From Streptomyces sp. B21-105 (GTDB lineage: Bacteria > Actinomycetota > Actinomycetes > Streptomycetales > Streptomycetaceae), in the NCBI RefSeq assembly GCF_036898465.1, contig NZ_JARUMJ010000001.1, positions 434,001-498,000 of the forward strand: 64,000 nucleotides of DNA, given 5' to 3'. Below the pieces are notes generated by a model. That model did not search any database. It was given only the letters and a program-made list of their open reading frames with translations, and was not told the origin of the DNA. Below, in pieces: positions 59,856 through 64,000 of the stretch. Made by a program: the position numbers and the translations under genes. The stretch's first letter is position 1. Every line of letters begins with the position of its first letter.

Positions 59856-59868
59856 TATCGTGTCCCGC
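59856..59868 (+). promoter_or_regulatory. Leaderless -10 box for hemC paralogue
   Basis: TATCGT (59856-59861) is 7 nt before ATG 59869, with no ribosome site. Confidence 0.5.
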
Positions 59869-60804
59869 ATGTCCGTTCCGGAACTGATCCGCATCGTCTC
59901 CCGCGACTCGCCCATGGCATTGGCCCAAGTGGAGCGGGTGCGTGCGGAGTTGACCACTCTCCACCCCGGTGTGCGCACCGAGGTCGTACCCGTGAGGACC
60001 ACCGGCGACAAGTGGATGGGAGACCTGTCCCTGGTCGAGGGGAAGGGCGCGTTCACCAAGGAGGTCGACGCCGCACTGCTGGCCGGCGAGGCCGACCTCG
60101 CGGTGCACTGCGTCAAGGACGTCCCCGCCGACCGGCCGCTGCCCGCGGGCACCGTGTTCGCCGCGTTCCTGCGGCGCGACGACATCCGCGACGCCCTGAT
60201 CCACCCCGGCGGCCTCACCCTGGACGAACTGCCGGACGGGACGCGCGTCGGCACCTCGTCGGTGCGCCGGATCGCCCAGCTCGCCGCCACCCACCCGCAC
60301 CTGGAGTGCGTGCCGTTCCGCGGCAACGCCAACCGGCGCCTGGAGAAGCTCGCGGCGGGCGAGGCGGACGCGCTGCTGCTCGCGGTCTCCGGCCTGGAGC
60401 GCATCGGCCGGTGCGACGTGATCAGCGAGGTGCTGTCGACGGAGACGATGATGCCGCCGATCGGCGCGGGCATCCTCGCCCTGCAGTGCCGCGAGGGCGA
60501 CGCCGACCTCATCGACGCGGTGAGCGGACTGGGCGATCCGGCCACCCACCGGGAGGCCACGGCGGAACGGATGTTCCTGCATGTGCTCCAGGGGCACTGC
60601 AACAGCCCGATCGCGGGCTTCGCCCGGGTGGACCGTAGCGGTGAACTGTCCCTGCGGGCCTGCGTGTTCACTGCGGACGGCAAGACCCGGCTGAACGCCC
60701 ACGAGTGGGCGGGCCGTCTCGACCCGGCGACGCTCGGCACGTCGGTGGCGGTGGCGCTGCTGCGCCAGGGCGCCCGGGAGATCATCGACGGCATCCCGCA
60801 CTGA
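59869..60804 (+). CDS. hemC: Hydroxymethylbilane synthase (porphobilinogen deaminase)
   Basis: A 311-residue enzyme that polymerises four porphobilinogens to hydroxymethylbilane in haem/cobalamin synthesis. Conserved parts are [54 protein letters not shown] and the dipyrromethane-cofactor loop [19 protein letters not shown] (C244). Several signature positions differ from typical HemC: VHSLKD is VHCVKD, and RGNVxTR is RGNANRR. No other hem genes are adjacent, so it is probably a second, stand-alone copy beside the main hem operon elsewhere. Confidence 0.88.
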   Translation: MSVPELIRIVSRDSPMALAQVERVRAELTTLHPGVRTEVVPVRTTGDKWMGDLSLVEGKGAFTKEVDAALLAGEADLAVHCVKDVPADRPLPAGTVFAAFLRRDDIRDALIHPGGLTLDELPDGTRVGTSSVRRIAQLAATHPHLECVPFRGNANRRLEKLAAGEADALLLAVSGLERIGRCDVISEVLSTETMMPPIGAGILALQCREGDADLIDAVSGLGDPATHREATAERMFLHVLQGHCNSPIAGFARVDRSGELSLRACVFTADGKTRLNAHEWAGRLDPATLGTSVAVALLRQGAREIIDGIPH

Positions 60805-60880
60805 CCGCACGACGACCGGAGCGCGGGAGACGGCCGAAGCGCGGCACGGGGGCGGCGGCCGGAGCGGAGGGCTGCGGCCG

Positions 60881-61402
60881 TCAGGCGGTGCCCTCTTCGG
60901 CCTGGTCGCGCAGGAAGTTGCTGACCTGACGGGCCAGGCTCTCGCGTCCCGCGCCGGGCGCGGCGCCGCCGGAGCCCTCCTGCAGTCCGATGCCGCCGCT
61001 CCACAGCCGGCGGTCGGCCCAGTCGTCGTCCACCCGCAGCTGGATCTGGACGTCCACCTGCTTCAGGGACGCCTCGGCTCCCGCCGCGTACAGCACGGCG
61101 GTGGCCCGGCGCAGGGGGTAGACGTCGAAGCCCTCGATGAACTGCGAGTTGCGCCAGTCGATGAACGCGCTCTCGCCGTCCGGGCCGAGCCGTACGTCGA
61201 TCTGGCCGTCCTCGAGGTGGATCGTCGAGTGGCCTTCGCCGCGGTTCTCGACCGTCACCCGCAGACAGAAGTACGTCAGGCCCTCGGCGGCGTCGTCGCG
61301 CCCCCGCGGCGGCTCGCTCTGCTCCAGGCGGTGGACGCGGACCCGCAGACCGGCATGCTCGTCGTACTCCTGCCAGTCCCCGACCACGTTCGGCTCGTAC
61401 AC
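60881..61402 (-). CDS. Hypothetical protein, 173 aa
   Basis: A soluble protein with a beta-rich N-terminal two thirds (CLRVTVENRGEGHSTIHLEDGQIDVRLG, IDWRNSQFIEGFDVYPLRRATAVLYAAGAE), similar in pattern to immunoglobulin-like DUF4352-type folds but without signal peptide. The C-terminus is Gly-rich and ends in an amphipathic helix (ESLARQVSNFLRDQAEE). Start GTG 61402. Not recognised as a family. Divergent from the sigma-factor gene. Confidence 0.55.
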   Translation of the reverse strand: MYEPNVVGDWQEYDEHAGLRVRVHRLEQSEPPRGRDDAAEGLTYFCLRVTVENRGEGHSTIHLEDGQIDVRLGPDGESAFIDWRNSQFIEGFDVYPLRRATAVLYAAGAEASLKQVDVQIQLRVDDDWADRRLWSGGIGLQEGSGGAAPGAGRESLARQVSNFLRDQAEEGTA

Positions 61403-61885
61403 GGTGCACCTCTCGACTTCTACCGGCTGCTTCCTATCCGTGCGCCGATCGCACTGTCAAATGAGCGGAATGCGCTGTGGCCAGGGGGTTCACCCCCTTT
61501 GATCGCTGATCAAGCCGTGCGCAGGCACTATCCGCCGACGGGTCCGAAAGGGCTTGCCGACGGCGTGCCGCACATCACGTCGCGGACAAGATCAGCGGGT
61601 CCGCCGGCCCGGCGGGACGACCGGCAGGAGCCCGTGGCGATGCCGGGCGCGACGGCCGCCAGGAGCCCCGGAGATGAGCTGCCATATATTGCTACAAATG
61701 GGGTAAAACTGTTTAAGGAGTTTCATCGCGGGCATCAGCAGGTCAGTGCTTCGGACTGGAGGCACGTCCGTGGGGCTCGCCGCGAGGTCGGCCCGGTCCC
61801 GGGTGCTTTCCGGCCGCCCGCCCGAGTACGCGATTCCCACGATGTCCGCCCTTTCACCGGCATCCTCGTGAGGGAGGTGCGCCTG
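61403..61885. other. Divergent region with SigB-type promoter candidate
   Basis: 483 bp without a supported gene. An AT-rich island at 61681-61725 is conspicuous in this DNA. GTTT (61711-61714) and GGGCAT (61730-61735) are 15 nt apart, close to the SigB/F-type consensus GTTT-N14/15-GGGTAY, upstream of the sigma-factor gene, suggesting autoregulation. Confidence 0.45.
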
Positions 61886-62683
61886 ATGCGTACCACCGTC
61901 CGAACCAAGCAGCACCCCCATGACGACGCCCCGGACACGGGCGAGTCCTTCGCACGGCTCGCCGGACTGCCCGACGGGCCCGAGCGCCGGGCGCTCAGGG
62001 ACGAACTGGTCACCCTCTGGCTTCCCATGGCCGAGCGGATCGCCGTCCGCTTCCGCGGCCGCGGCGAGGCCCTCGAGGACCTCTACCAGGTCGCGGCGCT
62101 GGGGCTGGTCAAGGCGGTCGACCACTACGACCCCGACCGCGGGCGCGCCTTCGAGGCGTACGCGGTGCCCACGATCACCGGCGAGATCAAACGTCACTTC
62201 CGCGACCACATGTGGACGCTGCACGTGCCGCGCCGGGTCCAGGACCTGCGCAACCGGGTACGGCACGCCGGCAAGGAGCTGTCGCAGACCATTCCCGGCC
62301 GGCCGCCGACGATCGCCGAGATCGCCGCGTACGCCCAGCTGACCGAGGACGAGGTGCGCACCGGCGCCGAGGCCCTGGAGTGCTTCTCCGCGCTGTCACT
62401 GGAGGCCGAGCTGCCCGGCACCGACGGCTACGCGCTCGAGGACGCGCTCGGCGACCCCGACCCCGGCTACGACACGGTCGTCGACCGGGTGGCCGCGGCG
62501 CCCTGCCTGCGGGCCCTGCCGGAACGCGAACGGACCATCCTGTACCTGCGGTTCTTCGTGGGGATGACGCAGAGCAGCATCGCGGAACAGCTCGGCATCT
62601 CCCAGATGCACGTCTCCCGCCTGCTGAGCGGCTGCTTCGAGCGGCTGCGCGAGGAGATCAGCGCCGAGGCGGAGGCCGCCTGA
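61886..62683 (+). CDS. SigB/SigF/SigG-family RNA polymerase sigma factor
   Basis: A 265-residue sigma-70 factor with regions 2, 3 and 4. Region 2 contains LEDLYQVAALGLVKAVDHYDPDRGRAFEAYAVPTITGEIKRHFRDH (core binding and -10 recognition); region 3 PGRPPTIAEIAAYAQLTEDEV; region 4 LPERERTILYLRFFVGMTQSSIAEQLGISQMHVSRLL (-35 recognition). Members are normally held by an anti-sigma factor and released by stress partner switching; no anti-sigma gene is adjacent. GGGAGG lies 8 nt before ATG 61886. Its 3' end overlaps the convergent ANTAR gene by 26 bp. Confidence 0.92.
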   Translation: MRTTVRTKQHPHDDAPDTGESFARLAGLPDGPERRALRDELVTLWLPMAERIAVRFRGRGEALEDLYQVAALGLVKAVDHYDPDRGRAFEAYAVPTITGEIKRHFRDHMWTLHVPRRVQDLRNRVRHAGKELSQTIPGRPPTIAEIAAYAQLTEDEVRTGAEALECFSALSLEAELPGTDGYALEDALGDPDPGYDTVVDRVAAAPCLRALPERERTILYLRFFVGMTQSSIAEQLGISQMHVSRLLSGCFERLREEISAEAEAA

Positions 62684-63068
62684 CCCGGCGCACGGGAGAG
62701 GGCGACCGACCCCGCGCGCGGGCGGGCCCGTCTTGCTCCGACGGGGGAGCGCCGGGGACCTGGGTGGGGCCGTGCCGGTCCAGGACGTCCTCCAGTACGG
62801 CCCGGATGTCCGGAGGCAACTCCCCCCGGCGCCCCCACAGGAGGATCAGCTCGGCCACGCTGCGCAGCTTGACGTTGGTGTGCTGGGAGACCTCTTTGAG
62901 CACGACCCACCCCTCGTCGGGGGTCAGCCGCCCCAGCGCCACGACCACTCCGATGGCCTGGTCGACCACCGCGTGGGAGGCGACGGCCTCCTTCAGCTGC
63001 TCGACCTCCTCCTGAAGCGCGAAGATCAGGGCCGTTTCGTCACGGGATGTGCGCGGTACTCGTCCCAT
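62658..63068 (-). CDS. ANTAR-domain protein
   Basis: A 136-residue protein with a short coiled coil (FALQEEVEQLKEAVASHAVVDQ) leading into an ANTAR RNA-binding domain: IGVVVALGRLTPDEGWVVLKEVSQHTNVKLRSVAELILLWG. ANTAR proteins bind paired RNA hairpins and antiterminate transcription. There is no attached GAF or receiver sensor, so input would come from another protein. The basic C-terminus (RARGRSPSPVRRVRRPPPRR) crosses into the end of the sigma-factor gene. Start ATG 63068. Confidence 0.85.
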   Translation of the reverse strand: MGRVPRTSRDETALIFALQEEVEQLKEAVASHAVVDQAIGVVVALGRLTPDEGWVVLKEVSQHTNVKLRSVAELILLWGRRGELPPDIRAVLEDVLDRHGPTQVPGAPPSEQDGPARARGRSPSPVRRVRRPPPRR

Positions 63069-63240
63069 CACTCCATCGTGCCACCGGGTCGCTCGGCAGG
63101 CGGCCGGGACCGGGTCGGCCGGACACTGGTAACAGAACCGCACGCCCGGAACCGCCCGCCCGGAGCCGCCCGCCACGCGACCCGCTCCCCGGCGGCCCGC
63201 GCGACCGACCCGCCGCCGACAGACCAGGAACGCGAGTGCC

Positions 63241-64000
63241 ATGAACCGTCGTCCGACATCCGCCCCCGGCGCTCGGGGAACCGTCACCACACACTCCGTG
63301 TTCGGTGCTCCCTGCTGGGTGAGCCTGACCAGCCGGGACCTGGAGGCCACCCAGGACTTCTACGGGGCGGTGCTGGGCTGGAAGTGGCTGCGGGGCACGC
63401 TGGGCGACCACTTCCGTACCGCCCTGGTCGGCGGCGTGCCGGTCGCGGGGATCGCGGCGGTCGCCTCGATGTGGCAGATGGCGGTCGCGTGGACGCCGTA
63501 CTTCGCGGTGCCCAGCGCGGACGAGGCCGCCTCCCGGGCCCGCGAGCGGGGCGGGACGGTGGCCGTGGGGCCCATCTCGCTCCCACCGGGCCGGGCGGCG
63601 CTGCTGGCCGACCGGGACGGCGCGACGTTCGGCGTCTGGGAGGGCGAGCTGATCGGCAACTGGGAGGCCTGGCGGCAGGCGGCGCCCGCCTTCATCAGGC
63701 TGCACACGCGCGACGCCTTCGACTCCGCCATCTTCTACGGCGAGATCCTCGACTGGGCCACCGACCGCCCCGGCGCCTGCCAGGTCCACTACGAGTCCGG
63801 CGAGGTCTGGCTGCGCAACCGCGGCGACGTCGTCGCCCGCATCGAGTCCGGGGCGCTCGAGGCGGCGCCGGACCCGACCATCCGCCCGCACTGGCAGGTC
63901 CACTTCGCCGTGGCGGACGTGTCGGCCTGCGCGCGCGCCGCGGAGAAGCACGGCGGCTCGGTGCTGCGCGAGAAGGCCGAGGAAGCGGTGCTGCGGGACC
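63241..64000 (+). CDS. VOC/glyoxalase-family protein, 3' truncated by window
   Basis: An open frame of at least 253 residues runs off the right edge. It contains two VOC modules: PCWVSLTSRDLEATQDFYGAVLGWKW with PYFAVPSADEAASRARERGG, and FIRLHTRDAFDSAIFYGEILDWA with WQVHFAVADVSACARAAEKHGG. Paired modules of this kind occur in the Cfp30B-like glyoxalase-fold proteins of actinobacteria, function unknown. ATG 63241 chosen; weak ribosome site. Confidence 0.8.
   Translation, partial: MNRRPTSAPGARGTVTTHSVFGAPCWVSLTSRDLEATQDFYGAVLGWKWLRGTLGDHFRTALVGGVPVAGIAAVASMWQMAVAWTPYFAVPSADEAASRARERGGTVAVGPISLPPGRAALLADRDGATFGVWEGELIGNWEAWRQAAPAFIRLHTRDAFDSAIFYGEILDWATDRPGACQVHYESGEVWLRNRGDVVARIESGALEAAPDPTIRPHWQVHFAVADVSACARAAEKHGGSVLREKAEEAVLRD

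Noticed and set aside
1..64000. tRNA, rRNA or tmRNA genes
   Set aside because: I saw no cloverleaf-compatible TTCGA-loop/acceptor pairs or rRNA signature. TTCGA occurs in 42020-42070 but belongs to the palindrome.

Overview
The window is about 64 kb of very GC-rich actinobacterial chromosome, almost certainly Streptomyces. The evidence is a complete conservon (cvnABCD with two cytochromes P450), a DUF6223 protein, many GTG/TTG starts, several TANNNT -10 boxes placed 6-7 nt before a start codon (leaderless genes), an in-frame TTA leucine codon in cvnD, many Tat/Sec-exported hydrolases, and a SigB/F-type sigma factor beside an ANTAR protein. The decayed genes, tandem repeats and integrase debris in the first 12.5 kb suggest a chromosome-arm (accessory) location. 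No rRNA, tRNA or CRISPR array was found.

Layout. 0-12.5 kb: end of a pectate lyase; a membrane-anchored fusion of an ECF sigma factor with an extracytoplasmic CAP domain; a deletion scar joining pieces of two ABC half-exporters and an ornithine N-monooxygenase (relic of a hydroxamate siderophore cluster); an MFS exporter; relics of an MFS gene, two tyrosine recombinases and an amino-acid permease; and intact genes for an APH-fold kinase, a coiled-coil protein, a GCS2-type glutamate-cysteine ligase and a eukaryote-like cyclophilin. 12.5-24.7 kb: a two-component system divergent from a DUF6223 gene across a 40-bp near-palindrome, secreted proteins, a polysaccharide deacetylase, an oxidoreductase, a DHA2 drug exporter with an AraC regulator, and a secreted lipase.

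24.7-34 kb: a secreted M4 metalloprotease, two lipoproteins (one resembling the M4-protease inhibitor emfourin), a flavodoxin-like protein, a LacI regulator, an esterase, a stand-alone roadblock protein and an ArsR regulator between two palindromes. 34-41 kb: the conservon operon cvnA-B-C-D-P450-P450, every junction overlapping, ending at a bidirectional terminator shared with a PucR/CdaR-type regulator. The first P450 lacks the ExxR motif, and cvnD carries a TTA codon, implying bldA-dependent translation. 41-47 kb: a YciO-family protein ending inside a 42-bp perfect palindrome, a dienelactone hydrolase, a GH64 beta-1,3-glucanase behind a LacI-type operator, and a second M4 metalloprotease with 19-bp iterons upstream.

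47-64 kb: an MHYT membrane sensor, metallophosphoesterase, LLM oxidoreductase convergent with a TauD dioxygenase, aldo/keto reductase, a PAS-GAF-PP2C-HATPase signalling protein, a peroxiredoxin/DoxX pair, MarR regulator, an ATP-dependent DNA ligase, an NPP1/NLP secreted protein, GNAT acetyltransferase, a stand-alone HemC paralogue, a SigB/F-type sigma factor, an ANTAR protein and a truncated VOC protein. The most promising themes are a possible M4 protease/membrane-anchored inhibitor system, the sigma-CAP fusion as a one-protein transmembrane regulator, and the bldA-linked conservon with its non-canonical P450.
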